Shown: positions 31,834-42,159 of the stretch, piece after piece
How positions within the stretch are numbered: the stretch's first letter is position 1
Layout: each line of letters begins with the position of its first letter
Assembly: GCA_024704765.1 (NCBI GenBank)
Contig: JAKMXF010000343.1
Span: 973,095-1,037,094 of the forward strand
DNA from: Oopsacas minuta
Taxonomy: Eukaryota > Porifera > Hexactinellida > Lyssacinosida > Leucopsacidae
DNA: 64,000 bases
Direction: 5' to 3'
Program-made: the position numbers and the translations under genes
Notes under the pieces: generated by a model
Told to the model about the DNA's origin: nothing
What the model saw: only the letters and a program-made list of their open reading frames with translations
The model's database searches: none

Positions 31834-33351
31834 CAACTCTCACCAGAAAGAAATTCTCGACAATCAAATATTTTATGCTTGTAGTCTTCAGTTTAACCTC
31901 GCTGAGAATGACGTATTCAAAAAGACAATTTCTATGCTTAGACCTGGTTATACACCTACAAGGAAAAGTCTAGCTGGAGGTCTTCTTGACAAGACATTTA
32001 ATGAAGTAACCACCATAACTGCTTCAGCTCTGGAAGGCAAGGATGTTACTCTAGTACAGGATGGATGGAGTGACATACACAACTCCCCTGTAATTGCCCA
32101 TTGTGTACATTCAAGAGAAAGATTTTATTTTCTGAATTCTGTTGACACTGGATCATACAAGAAAACTGCTACTTATTGTACTTCTTTAGCTATTGAAGCG
32201 TCCAAAGAAGCAACTGATAAATTTGGGTGTAAAGTTGTTGCTGTCGTTGCTGACAATGAACAAAAAACGCAGTCAATGCGCTCAAAGTTGAAATTGCTTG
32301 ATAGCTCACTTTCAGTATACGACTGTGCATCGCATTTATTGAACCTGTTGGGGAAGGATATCACCCCTTCGCAAATTATTTCTCATATTATAGAGATAAA
32401 TAAATATTTTCGCAACCATCACAATCCTGGAGCCCTCCTATCTGCACAAAAGAGATCCCTTTAACCTTAATTACCAGTCGTGACATGGTGGAATAGTCAA
32501 TTGGAGTGCATCAAGACATACCTGACAAATAGGCCTTTCCTTTTGAACATTCTGGCACAACATGAAGATGTTATCGACTTGTCTATTGCAAATCTAATCA
32601 ACAACGTTGGCCTTTATCGTGAGGCTAAAAATCTTTATGACCAACTCAAACCGATTGCAACATCATTGGACAAGTTACAAGGGGAAAAGTCTAACCTTGC
32701 AGATTCTTGCGAAGAGTGAATGAAATTAATCCAGTTAGACGAGCTGAAAAGTCACGTAAGCAAATTCAGAAATGATTCAAACAAGCAACCACACCTACTC
32801 ACTTCCTAGCCAACATGATCAATCCGAAGTACATGGCGCAGAGGGTTTCATGTGAACAACAGGAAGAAGCGAGAGGTTTGCTTATTCAACTAAATGCTTC
32901 TCTTTTGCCGCAACTTTATCAGTTTCAGGCAAAAGAAGCACTATTTCCCGCATCTATATTTGAATGTACAGATGCCTTAGATCCAGTAACTTGATGGAAG
33001 GCCATCAAAAAATCGAAAACTTAGTAGCTCATTTTCTCGATTTTTTATTTAATTCAAACTGAACTACGGAACAGATTGGGAATCGATAAAGCGAGCAAGT
33101 TAGTAGCTTGTTATAGAGAATTGAGAGGATGCCAAGAATTAGAGTGGTAACGAATATAGGTTAATTAAACATCAATGTATTGTTATATTATTCTTATTAT
33201 CAACAAGTATTTATTCAGCATATAAAATATACAAGTAACATGCACTAGTATCACAATTAGGTGTTGACCAGTTTTATCCAGTCAGGAGGTTTTGGACAAG
33301 ACGGTTTTACCACTATGGTTTTTACCACATGGACCAACCCTGCCAACCCTG
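31834..33351 (+). mobile_element. hAT element, 3' part, inverted copy of 28376-29887
   Basis: Begins at CAACTCTCACC, exactly where the Harbinger end stops, and ends CCAACCCTG at 33351, followed by the target duplication CTTCAATT (33352-33359). From 31845 to about 33290 it is the reverse complement of 28437-29880, with no difference found in the stretches compared. The outermost 60 bp differ by several substitutions and a deletion of roughly 8-11 bp. Confidence 0.85.
31845..33150 (+). pseudogene. hAT transposase, catalytic and C-terminal part (no BED finger)
   Basis: 31814-32464 reads through from Harbinger-end sequence into the hAT catalytic region. The ATG at 31814 is fortuitous and lies in the Harbinger end. 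From EILDNQIFYACSLQF onward it is transposase, with LVQDGWSDIHNS and CASHLLNLLGKD. After a stop, 32480-32719 (TWWNSQLECIKTYLTNRPFL) continues, and further frames reach the dimerisation tail ending at 33150. The protein segments are identical to those encoded at 29793..29263 and 29247..29008. The N-terminal BED finger that should precede it is at 37787..37521 or 30188..29880, depending on which side of the inversion is considered. Confidence 0.85.
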
Positions 33352-33457
33352 CTTCAATTCCATCCCTGAAGAAGAGTACAGAAATGTGTTCTACAAGTGG
33401 TGGAAAGGTTAAACTTTGTGTATTTGCAGGAGGGGATTACCTTGAATAAATAATCTA

Positions 33458-34803
33458 CAGCGTGTAACAAAAGTGTTGTCTCCTTTCTTTTTTGTCATTG
33501 ATTGAGTACATAAAACTGAACCTTGACTATTGCATCTGACTTACTCTTTCTAGCTATTACCATAATAGTTTTTGACTATTTCTATCGCAGTTTGATTAAT
33601 ATTCCTTTTTATCTCTTTTTTTTTAACTTGGATTTCGTAAAATCATTTTCTCTGTTCGAAATGGATGTCCGCGACCACGGATTAGAGGTTCGTTCTCAAG
33701 CAGTAGGTATGTTAAGGAGTGGTCTTTCACAGCAAAGCGTAGCTCTCGAACTAGACGTTTCAGTGAGATCTGTCAAGAGGTGGTGGAGTGCGTATAAAAA
33801 AGGAATGAGCCTGGAAACCAAGACCCGTTCTGGCAGACCGCCGATTTTGAATCGGGTCAATAAAATCATTATCTCCAAAACTTTGACTAAAAGAATGCAA
33901 TCAACTCGCAAGATCGCAAAGAGATTGAATTCAAGTAACGGCCCTGTCTCTCACATGACAATTTATCGCTATTTGACCAATTCAATTTGTGCATCAGCGT
34001 TCAAGAGGCAAAAGACCCCCTGTTTAGCGGCAAAAAACATCCAGAACAGACTGAATTTTGCCAAGAAACATCAAAATTGGAGCGTGGATGTTTGGAAGAA
34101 AGTTCTTTGGTCTGATGAGTCTCTCTTTGAACTGTATGCAACACCCAATCGGCATAATGATCGTGTTTGGGCTAAAACAACCAAAGATGTTCCTCGCATT
34201 TTGTCGGTGAAATTTCCTCAAAAATTCATGTCTGGGGACTTATGTCGCATCAAGCACTATCTGAGCTCCATATAATTCCACAAGGACAGATTGTAAACTC
34301 GCTATATTACAGGGATGAAATATAAGCCAAGACTTGTAGAAATGCCATCAACCGTACAGAAAATATGGGACTTATTTCAGAGCGGCCAATGTTGGGAAAC
34401 ATGTCTGATTTCATCTTTATGCAAGATGGTGCACCTGCCCACACGGCCAAAATGACTCAGAAGTGGTGCCGAGATAGTCTAAACGGGTTTGGGAGAAAGG
34501 TGACTGGCCAGGGAATTCACCGGACCTGAACCCAATTGAAAACCTTTGGGCAATATTGAAAGAGAGAGTTAATGAGAAGGGTCAGATGACAAATCGAAAT
34601 CAGTTAATTGAAACCGTAAAATTAGCATGGCAAGCCATTACTCTCGATATTTTGGAAAATTTAATAGCCAGCATGCCAAACAGAGTTAAAGTTGTTTTGG
34701 AAATGGGAGGTGATTATATAAACAAATGAAAGTTGATATCGTGTAGTTACTTCTCATAGATGCTTCTGGCAATCTAAGGGGACAACACTTTTGTTACCCC
34801 CTG
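33458..34803 (+). mobile_element. Tc1-like element D inside the mariner
   Basis: 1346 bp. The left TIR CAGCGTGTAACAAAAGTGTT (33458) pairs with the right end AACACTTTTGTTACCCCCTG (34803). TA flanks both sides (33456-33457 and 34804-34805). Confidence 0.92.
33661..34729 (+). pseudogene. Tc1-like transposase of element D (D,D37E type), frameshifted
   Basis: ATG 33661 (MDVRDHGLEVRSQAVGMLRS) opens a frame to 34275 holding both helix-turn-helix motifs, SGRPPILNRVNK and the first Asp in VLWSDESLF. A shift at about 34225 sends the true reading to HVWGLMSHQALSELHIIP; a stop follows at about 34323. The second Asp is in MQDGAPAHTAKMTQKW. A further shift at about 34490 precedes NPIENLWAILKERV with Glu as the third catalytic residue, about 37 residues after the second. 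The C-terminus ends GGDYINK at 34729. The frame upstream of 33661 back to 33523 is outside the usual protein and probably untranslated. Confidence 0.85.
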
Positions 34804-35234
34804 TAGTGAATTAGTGTGTATAATGATTGTATCATAATCTATGATAGCACCCGCAAGACTTATTGAACGCCCTGGTATTCATGAATTTGTGATTTTCTGA
34901 TAGATTGCTTTACAGAATTATTTTCAATCATTCAGGAATATATTTTCAAAACTTTTCATGTTTTATGGATGATCTCATGATAATATTGTGGTGTACGTTC
35001 ATGAAATATTCCACAAATAATGTTGCAAGGAATGCCTCGAACGCTTATGATATAACATATGTGTTACAAAGGAATGCATTTCTTTGTACGTAATGTTAAA
35101 TAATATCGTTCAGAATTATACATTCCAAGTTACACTAATGACTGTTTTGTTAAATAAATATTCAAGTAATTTAATATAAACTAATGGTACAGTTGACTCC
35201 ATTATTTCTCGCATAAGAAGAATCCTCTTCCTCA

Positions 35235-36110
35235 ATGGCACGTCAACGAGTTTTCAGGGATCTCAATGATCCCCTAGATTGTTATGATGATTTTGAACTT
35301 GTTCGACATTTCCGCTTCTCCAGAGTTTCAATATCTAAAATTACAGAGTTGATAGCTAACTATTTGAATTTCACCGAGTGTTCTTATGCTGCTTCCCCTC
35401 ACTTGCAAATTTGTGTGGCACTTCGATTTTTCGCATCTGGAACGTTTCAGATAATACTGGAGATGGGATAAACGTACGCCAAGCTTCTGCCTCTCGTTAT
35501 ATCCGAGAGGTTTCTCTGGGTTTGCAAGCTATATACCATCAGTTTGTAGTTTGTCTGCTGGTCTCAAGAGGGTAGAAGTCAAAAACAAGTTTTATGAGAT
35601 TGCTCACTTTCCAGGCGTAGTAGGATTAGTTTACAGAACACAAACGAATCAAATGACCCTTGGAAAATGAAGCAGATTGTATAAATCGGCATTTTTGCCA
35701 CTTAATTAACGTCCAAACTATTTGTTAACCAAATGGAATGTTTAGTGATGTATTAGCACGTTTTCTTGGGTCTGTTCACGATTCACGGATTTGGAAGATT
35801 TCAGGAGTTGGGATGCATGTTGAAAATACCTTTTCAATAAGGGAGCATATATTAGGAGATAGTGGTTGCATGATGAGGCCATATTTACTCACTCCTTATC
35901 GCCAACCAATATCCACTCCCCAATTTAACTACAACTATGCACATAAGAAGACAAGGGTTATTGTTGAACAGATATTTGGGCGATGGAAACGAAGATTCCA
36001 CTGTCTTCATGGAGAATTCAGGATGAGTCCAGATAAAATAGTTCCATCATAGTTGCTTGTCCAATATTGCATAACATAGCAATACAGTGGAAACAACCTC
36101 TCTTAGAGGG
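35235..36110 (+). pseudogene. Harbinger (HARBI1-like) DDE transposase, degenerate
   Basis: ATG 35235 begins MARQRVFRDLNDPLDCYDDF with ELVRHFRFSRVSI, a typical HARBI1 N-terminus, and then ALRFFASGTFQ. A shift at about 35460 continues as ASASRYIREVSLGL. The first catalytic region is decayed (GVVGLVY where GVVGLVDCTH is expected, so Asp is lost). 35738-36052 carries the second Asp in FLGSVHDSRIW and GDSGCMMRPYLLTPY, then VIVEQIFGRWKRRF with the Glu. Multiple shifts and stops make it inactive. Confidence 0.85.
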
Positions 36111-36529
36111 TGAAGTCTCCGATGATTCCTATCCAGATGATGTTCTTGACTTTGAAGAAACTGTTGGGCATTGGCACCAAAGCATTACAGGGATCAATTT
36201 TCTATTCATAATTTCAGCAACTAAATTCACATAGTAGTATATATGTTGTGATGTAGATATGTAAACATTTTGCACAGTTAGTGATTATAAGGCAACATGG
36301 AAATTGTAGTTTTGAAACATCTAAGTAGGATATTGGTCTTTGAAGTTGGGATATTTACTTGTGAGATGCATCAAGTATCGCACTTGAATTGGGAGCTAGT
36401 TGTTGCATTGTGAAAACTATAAATTGGTGGAGGTTATTGATATTCTAAAGCAAGAGTATAGACAAAGGTCGCAAAGTAGATTTGACAAATGAGGAGGAGT
36501 ATACACCCATTGAGGCAATCTAAGATACC

Positions 36530-37177
36530 GGAGATATATTGAGAGGTACTGTTCGTCAGTGCGCGGAGATAAAAAAAGATGAGGCTTTGGAACAACGCTA
36601 TGAGGAAATCAATTCCATCCATGGTAACAACCGAGATGTGAAAGATGTCAGGAAGAAGTGGAACAATCTAAAAGGTTTCGCAAAAGCTTGTGTTGATTCC
36701 AATTGAAGGGAAGCGAGGAGGACAGGAGGAGGGGCCAAATGAAGCTGGTGAAGTGGAGGATGAAGACATCCGGATCCTTAGTTCCGATAGGGAATTATCG
36801 ACATCTGTGACGGAGAGAGTATCACAGATGTTCTCAAGTACGCCAGCGTTCACTGGAATATGTGGCAGTGTTGATATGTTTGAAGCCCCAACAGCATTGC
36901 CTTCACACACCGAGATTAGCGAAAGCATGAAGTAACGCCAGTGTTTGAGGGGCCAGAAGTTATTGTAGTTAACAGTCGTCCAGAGGGAAGGCGTAGGCGT
37001 AAGAGGAGCATCGAACAGTCAACAAAGGTCTCTGATTTACTTCCTCTGCAACGAGAAGTGCTCCTTAAACAGATGGAAGTATTCTCGGGTCAACTACAGC
37101 TGATTGAAGAGCAGAGGGAGTATTCCCGTTATAAAAAGCAGAGACTTTTAGAAAAAGATCAACAGCAGCAGCTTTAG
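36530..37177 (+). pseudogene. Harbinger second protein (Myb/SANT-like), broken
   Basis: 36530-36705 reads RYEEINSIHGNNRDVKDVRK then KWNNLKGFAK, the conserved end of the Myb/SANT-like domain that Harbinger elements use to bind their ends and import the transposase. A stop at about 36705 separates an acidic linker (36690-36935, EEGPNEAGEVEDEDIRILSS), and a further break separates a basic, Gln-rich tail (36941-37177, RPEGRRRRKRSIEQS, EKDQQQQL). It lies just downstream of the transposase, on the same strand. The minus-strand frames at 36434-36928 are shadows. Confidence 0.72.
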
Positions 37178-37488
37178 ATATATGATTTAGTCATATTGTT
37201 GCATCATAGAAAACCTAATTTTATAGTGAATGTATGAATTAATCAAAGAAAACGAGTGAACGAAGTGATTACATCAATGTTATCGATAAATATAATATGT
37301 TTGGAAACTTACAATAGAGCTTGAATAACTTAAGCAGTATCGGTAGGTTACTTAACTTTGTACTTAAGTACATACTTAAGTATGAGCTTAAATCTTAGTG
37401 AATATCAATCTTAATGAATACGGTTTAAGTATGCATTTAGTATTTAAGTACAAAGTACATATTTAAGTATGCTTAGTGAATACGGCCC

Positions 37489-38132
37489 CTGGTCTTTATT
37501 GTGAAATCATTCAACTTGGATTAAATGATCTTATGACATATACGTTTTTCTGGTGGTATAGCTGAGTCACTACAGTTAAAAGGTACTAATATTTCAGGAA
37601 GGTAGCCTTTAATAAGTTTATATTGGAGTTCGCTTTGTGAGTATTTTTCAAGGTGAGTTCTAAGCCTCCCAGCCTTTGCGCTAATCATAGCACCACATTT
37701 TATACACTTCGCTCGTATTATTCCACCATCTTCAACTTTGATGAAAAATTTCCATACTGAATCAATGGGCCTTCCTCTTTGTGCCATTTCAAACTGGTCA
37801 ATTTAAGTAAGTAAGATATACAATCTGCACGATAGTAGTCAATTTCTATAATATCACGAATTCTTTCGAAAATTATACCCGTTTAGAAAGTATATATGTA
37901 CGAATACTTTATTAGTATATTAATTGGTTGAAACCACACATTTTATGATCACTTTACTGTTTCATTGTAAGTCAGTGTTAATAGTATATTACTAAATCAA
38001 ATATGATATCAACAAGTTATATATGTATTCTTATTATTGAAGGGTATAGAATTGACCAGTATTGCCCAGTTTTGAGCAGTTTTGGCCGGTAAAAACCAGG
38101 TTTTCCCACTGTCCGTCCAAAACCCAACCCTG
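37489..38132 (-). mobile_element. hAT element, 5' part with BED finger
   Basis: Runs from the Harbinger right end to the hAT terminus CCAACCCTG at 38132, next to the target copy CTTCCAAT (ATTGGAAG on the coding strand). It is visibly similar (roughly nine tenths by eye) to 29885-30556 but clearly more diverged than the two 3' halves are from each other. Confidence 0.82.
37521..37787 (-). pseudogene. hAT BED zinc-finger segment, truncated by Harbinger
   Basis: ATG 37787 begins MAQRGRPIDSVWKFFIKVED. The BED finger contains AKCIKCGAMISAKAGRLRTH with LEKYS, where the usual second Cys after EK is Tyr; the sister copy has EKCS. The frame stops at 37521, just before the Harbinger insertion at 37488. 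Confidence 0.82.
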
Positions 38133-38735
38133 CTTCCAATTCTTCACTGGTTACTCTGTTATACCAGTATTCCTCAAAATCTCCACATCGATTTGGATCA
38201 CTTCGTATCCTGTTTGACCTACTGGGACCTTCCTCTATTATCATTTCCCCATCCAATTCTACCTCCGTTCCCACTTGATCCAGCTTTCCAGATGAGTGCT
38301 CTTCATTAAAAGAGTTCGGTAAGGTTAGTTCTCCTATCGATTCTCCGTTACGTTGTGATAGTTTGCATCAGCTAGTATGGACGATATTTGTTATTTCTGA
38401 TCCAGGATCGGTCAAACTAAGGTTAACTCCTATTTTCTCTACAACTACCCAAAGTCCCAAATAAAGTGGTGCAAGTGTGCTACTTCTTGTTTCATCCCTT
38501 ACCAAGACCAAACCACCAGGCCTGATATCAGTTGATCTAGTTTTCTTATCGTATATAACCTTCATTCTACCATTTGCATGTTCAATTTTCGTGAAACCTT
38601 CTGATGCAGTTCGATCTCCCTTCGAGTGTTAGATTCTAGATAAGAAGCAGGATCTTCATAGGAAGTATACTCAGTTTGAGGGAGAATTACACCGACTTGG
38701 CTCCCAACGGCGGATTCTTGAGGCAAGGGGCCAAT
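38133..38735 (-). pseudogene. Gypsy integrase C-terminal region
   Basis: Frames read QVGVILPQTEYTSYEDPASY with LESNTRREIELHQKV (about 38735-38600), then DKKTRSTDIRPGGLVLVRDE and LAPLYLGLWVVVEKIGVNLS (38565..38368), the small beta-barrel domain after the integrase core in Gypsy elements. It ends RCGDFEEYWYNRVTSEELE at the hAT insertion. Stops interrupt it. Confidence 0.78.
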
Positions 38736-38739
38736 TGCA

Positions 38740-39185
38740 GCCAGTTTTCAACATTGGATTAACTGAGATTAATTAGTACACAAGAAAGAATATAATTTTT
38801 TGGAAATTCTACAAGGATGAAGGCGTATTAGCTAGCATGGAATCACACGCTTCTGCATCATCTACCTTACCAACACTTTAGTTAAATTGATAGCTTTCAC
38901 AATTTCTCTATTCAAGGAAATTGTCATCAAATCACTTGCTCTAGTCTATCAAAACTAGATCTAGCCCAACTTAATATTCTATTCATAGCAGTGAAGCTTC
39001 TCTCGACTGTTGCAGTGCTGACAGGGATGGTTTTGGAGATCATGATTATCTTCTTTAATTGAGGGTAGATGTCTAATTTTAATGGATAGCCTCATGTGTG
39101 CTGTGAAGTATTCTATAATGAAATCAAAAACTAGCTGTGTTAAAGTCAATTTTTCCACCCCAGAATTATTTAAAGAATCCGCACT
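38740..39185 (-). pseudogene. hAT transposase C-terminal fragment inside the Gypsy
   Basis: About 39070..38960 reads YPQLKKIIMISKTIPVSTAT then VERSFTAMNRILS, the hAT dimerisation motif (P.S.A..ERSFS..). SLNREIVKAINLTKVLVR follows, a tail found in ZMYM-type hAT proteins. Upstream codons merge into the integrase near 39185 and downstream ones into the Gypsy near 38740. No TIRs are visible, so it may be a deletion remnant. Confidence 0.65.
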
Positions 39186-39189
39186 GTTG

Positions 39190-39628
39190 GCTCCTCAGTT
39201 TTTCTCCAAACATTACCTCATGAGGTATGCAGTCAGTATTCGCATTAATCTGCCAATTACAGATAAAGGATACTTCCGGAGTCAACTTAGGCCAGTCCGT
39301 TTGCGAAATCTTTTCTCTTCAAGGCAACAGAGCATGCACTGTTTGAAGGACTCAATCGTACTTTCAGCTCCTCCGTCTCCTTCCGGGTGGTAGCACTAGA
39401 AAGTAGCTTTTGAATGGCATATTTCTCACACAATTCTCTTACTAACGTACCATCGACGTTCGGACACTGATCAGAAAGAAGAGCCAAAGGGTACCCGTGC
39501 CTGTGGAACCAACCATATTTCCAGCCTCTAAAACAGTTAATGTCTCCTGATTTCTCATTGGAATAGCCTCCATATATTCGGAGAATAGACCCACGATCCA
39601 TACATATCGATAGCCTTAAAAGCCAGTA
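39190..39628 (-). pseudogene. Gypsy integrase core
   Basis: Reads FSEYMEAIPMRNQETLTVLE, then RHGYPLALLSDQCPNVDGTL and ELCEKYAIQKLLSSA, then an EGDGGAES-like segment in a second frame. These contain the middle Asp (LLSDQ) and the catalytic Glu region of the rve domain. The first Asp region is cut off by the Tc1 at 39629. It ends FGEKLRSQQCG at about 39190. Confidence 0.8.
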
Positions 39629-40605
39629 CAGGGTGTAACAAATGTATTGTCGTTTTCTAAACTGAACATAACTAATCTCAAAATAGCACAAATATTACCG
39701 TTTTATTTCTCTATATAGCTCCTTGCCTTTCTAAAACTTGTGTAACTCGCCAGACATACAAGATACAATGTTTTGCAAAACATCACCCGATATATTACTC
39801 TATGCCTTTTTCAAATTTTTTATTAGTCCGTTAACGGTAGTTGCTTGCTCCGGCTCATCTACCTTATCTTCCATGATAGCCCACAAATTCTCGATTGGAT
39901 TGAGGTCGGGCGAGTTTCCGGGCCACTCAGCTTTATGCCAAAATGCAGGAAGATTATGTTCACACCATTCCTGTGTCAGTTTAGCAGTGTGAGCAGGTGC
40001 CCCGTCTGCATGAAAATAATCCCAGACATCTCTGAGGTTATAGACCGCTTTAAAACTGACCCATTTTTGGCTGTCCTGTGAATGGCATCTTTGCATGTTC
40101 CAGCTAAAATCTTTGTACGGTAGTAATCTCCATTTACAGTTTCTCCTTGAGGTATAATATGCAGCTCAGATAGGGCTTGGTGGGACATCATCCCCCACAC
40201 CTGTATTTTGGCTGGAAATTTTACCTTCATACAAGGTTGGATTGAAGCCGCATCCTTGCTCCAAACACGATCATTCTGTCTGTTTGGTATTTGAAAGAAT
40301 TTAAAGGGAGATTCATCAGACCATAAAACTCTATTCCAATCACCAACTGTCCAATCCTTATGAGTTACCGCAAATTTCATCCGATTTTCCTTCATTTTTT
40401 TGGTCAAACGAGGCTTTCTCGGTCTTTTATAAGGTTTCACTCCCAAAGACTTACGTAAATACCGATGGACAGACATGTGGAAAACATTACTACCACTCCT
40501 CGTTAACCTCAAAGCGAGCTTACGCGTTGATTGCCTTCTCTTTCCTAAAGATTTCTTTAACACAATTTTGGCAACTCGATTAATTTTCGGTGGATAGCTG
40601 GTAAA
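39629..40605 (-). mobile_element. Tc1-like element E, 5' end missing
   Basis: The 3' TIR CAGGGTGTAACAAATGTATT at 39629, with TA before it (39627-39628), is intact. The coding region runs to about 40605, where PPKINRV, normally about residue 50 of a Tc1 protein, is fused directly to Gypsy sequence. The 5' TIR and the first helix-turn-helix are absent, probably lost in a deletion that also removed part of the Gypsy integrase. Confidence 0.75.
39800..40605 (-). pseudogene. Tc1-like transposase of element E (D,D37E type), truncated
   Basis: 40605..39976 holds the second helix-turn-helix (RQSTRKLALRLTRSGSNVFH), the first Asp in VLWSDESPFKFF and VWGMMSHQALSELHIIPQGE. After a shift at about 40050, 40096..39800 has the second Asp in HADGAPAHTAKLTQ and the third residue Glu in SPDLNPIENLW, with 37 residues between them. 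The frame also extends right of 40605 into Gypsy codons (see the chimeric-ORF finding). Confidence 0.83.
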
Positions 40606-42130
40606 ACATCGTTCCTCCTCACTAATTTGGTAAATATTCCGTTCAAAATGCTCACTTTCGTTATTCAAGCTAACGTCATAAGTAGTAGCGCTCCTGCTTA
40701 AATTGTCAGCTTCCAAATACTTCCGCCATTTGCGATTTGCAGCCACAATGGTCATGCCTCCCGCTCCCCGGCACTATAACGTTTTCGAGACTCACTCAGC
40801 TGACACGAAAAGAAGGAATAGGGCGAATCCTGCCATCCTAGTCTCTTTATGCTAAAACTTCACATATTGCAGAACCTGATGGATCCATTTAGACAACAAA
40901 TTTATGATTCCAATCAGGATCGGGTTACTGACAAGCGATGTGCATAGTTCTTGATAATTTTCCTCGCATTTCCTATCACACGTCCATTCCGTCCCCTTTT
41001 TAGTAAACATATACAGCAGACTAGCTATCTAGGGAAGGAATTCGTGATAGGAATTAACCAACCCTAAGAAACATCACAATCGCTTAAATTTGTTGGCCTT
41101 GCTTGTTGTTCAATTTTCCCCAATCTCGATGGCAAAGGTCGGATTCCGCCTTCACACAACAAATACCCAAGGAAGGCGATTTTCCTATAACCAAAGTGCC
41201 ATTTATCACGTCTTAGTTGAAGGTTTGCCTAACAGTAACAATCTAGAGTCCGTTTGAGATCGTCAAGATGATGATTGAACGTATGGGAATGAGTCAGCGT
41301 GTCATCTATATAAGGTAACAAGGAAGGGACTTCCTTCAATGCTTGATTGATTAAACGTTAGTAGGTCGAGGGAGCATTACATAAGCCAAATGGCATGACT
41401 AGGAACTCGTATTGCCTCCTGGAAATTACAAACGCTGTTTCCTCTCTGTTATTTTCATTTATTGGCATGCTCCAGCAAGTTATGGCCCGTCCAAGGTTGA
41501 GTAAAATTGGCTGTTCCGTATCCTATCAAAAATGTCTCGTATATCCTGTAATGGGTAAGAATCCTTTTTGCTACTGTCATTGAGAGCGCAAAATCAATAA
41601 CAAACCGCTTAGCACCGTCTTTCTCCTGAACTAAATAACTTTACTCGCCCAAGGAGTGTTTGAAGGACGGATTATACCATTCTTGAGCATATGGTCCACT
41701 TGCTTTTCAATTTCCTGCTGAGTCCATGGATCCACTCTATTATACCTCTCTTTAACTGACCTTGCCCTCCCTGTTTCTATGAAATGTTCAGTCAAATGTG
41801 TGATTTGGGCCTTTTGGGATCGACTGCAAAGACATCTGCGTATTCAATTAACATATTCAGGTACTCTGGTGCTGTATGGAATCCAATTCTGGGGAAATAT
41901 CCCAAGCATGACTGAGTGTTCCTGTTAACTCCTCGGTGGCAAAATTATTCACAACTTTCACGCGTGACAGAATCTCTCAACCATGTAACGAGGCTTCGGT
42001 GGGCACCCAATGATTGCCGAGACGGATCCTATTGTTAACCCAATCAAATTCTGTTGAACCAAATTGTGACAAGAAATCTCTCCCCAGAATTGTGGTGGAT
42101 TCCTTAGAGTTCAAACCAAGAATTCGTGAT
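40606..42130 (-). pseudogene. Gypsy reverse transcriptase and RNase H, degenerate
   Basis: In shifting minus-strand frames: GRDFLSQFGSTEFDWVNN (about 42070) and an RT segment with YEFLVMPFGLCNAPSTY (about 41400). YIDDTLTHSHTFNHHLDDLK follows (about 41310, the YxDD box), then FLGYLLCEGGIRP (about 41190). RNase H pieces DQDGRIRPI (about 40840) and SAGEREAMTIVAANRKWRKY (about 40765) come next, then LSRSATTYDVSL of the linker after RNase H. Part of RNase H is missing between YLEADN and LSRS. The plus-strand frame at 41395-41583 is a shadow. Confidence 0.8.
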
Positions 42131-42159
42131 TAGTGGATTCCCACATCCGAAGTCAATCG

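Larger units (their letters stand above)
33352..34875 (+). mobile_element. mariner, 3' half, interrupted by a Tc1
   Basis: Starts directly after the hAT target duplication with IPEEEYRNVFYKWWK in one frame, then after a one-base shift KLCVFAGGDYLE and a stop (33360-33449), the C-terminus of a mariner transposase. The 3' non-coding part is split by the Tc1 at 33458-34803 and resumes at 34804. It ends with the TIR ACTTATTGAACGCCCTG at 34858-34874, followed by TA at 34876-34877. The 5' half is at 30557-31718 in opposite orientation. Confidence 0.82.
34876..37488 (+). mobile_element. PIF/Harbinger element, main body and right end
   Basis: Right terminus ...AGTATGCTTAGTGAATACGG then CCC at 37488, followed by CTG (37489-37491) and hAT sequence. 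Together with the displaced left end (31721-31833, next to CAA/TTG) it gives TIRs (CCGCCGTATTCACTAAGC versus GGGCCGTATTCACTAAGC) and a 3-bp YTG duplication, compatible with Harbinger elements. It carries two genes, a DDE transposase and a Myb/SANT-like protein, the standard Harbinger pair. The combined length is about 2.7 kb. Confidence 0.82.

Noticed and set aside
31814-31850. ATG at 31814 as a genuine start of the hAT protein
   Set aside because: The first dozen codons are Harbinger terminal sequence; the frame runs into hAT codons only because of the insertion junction.
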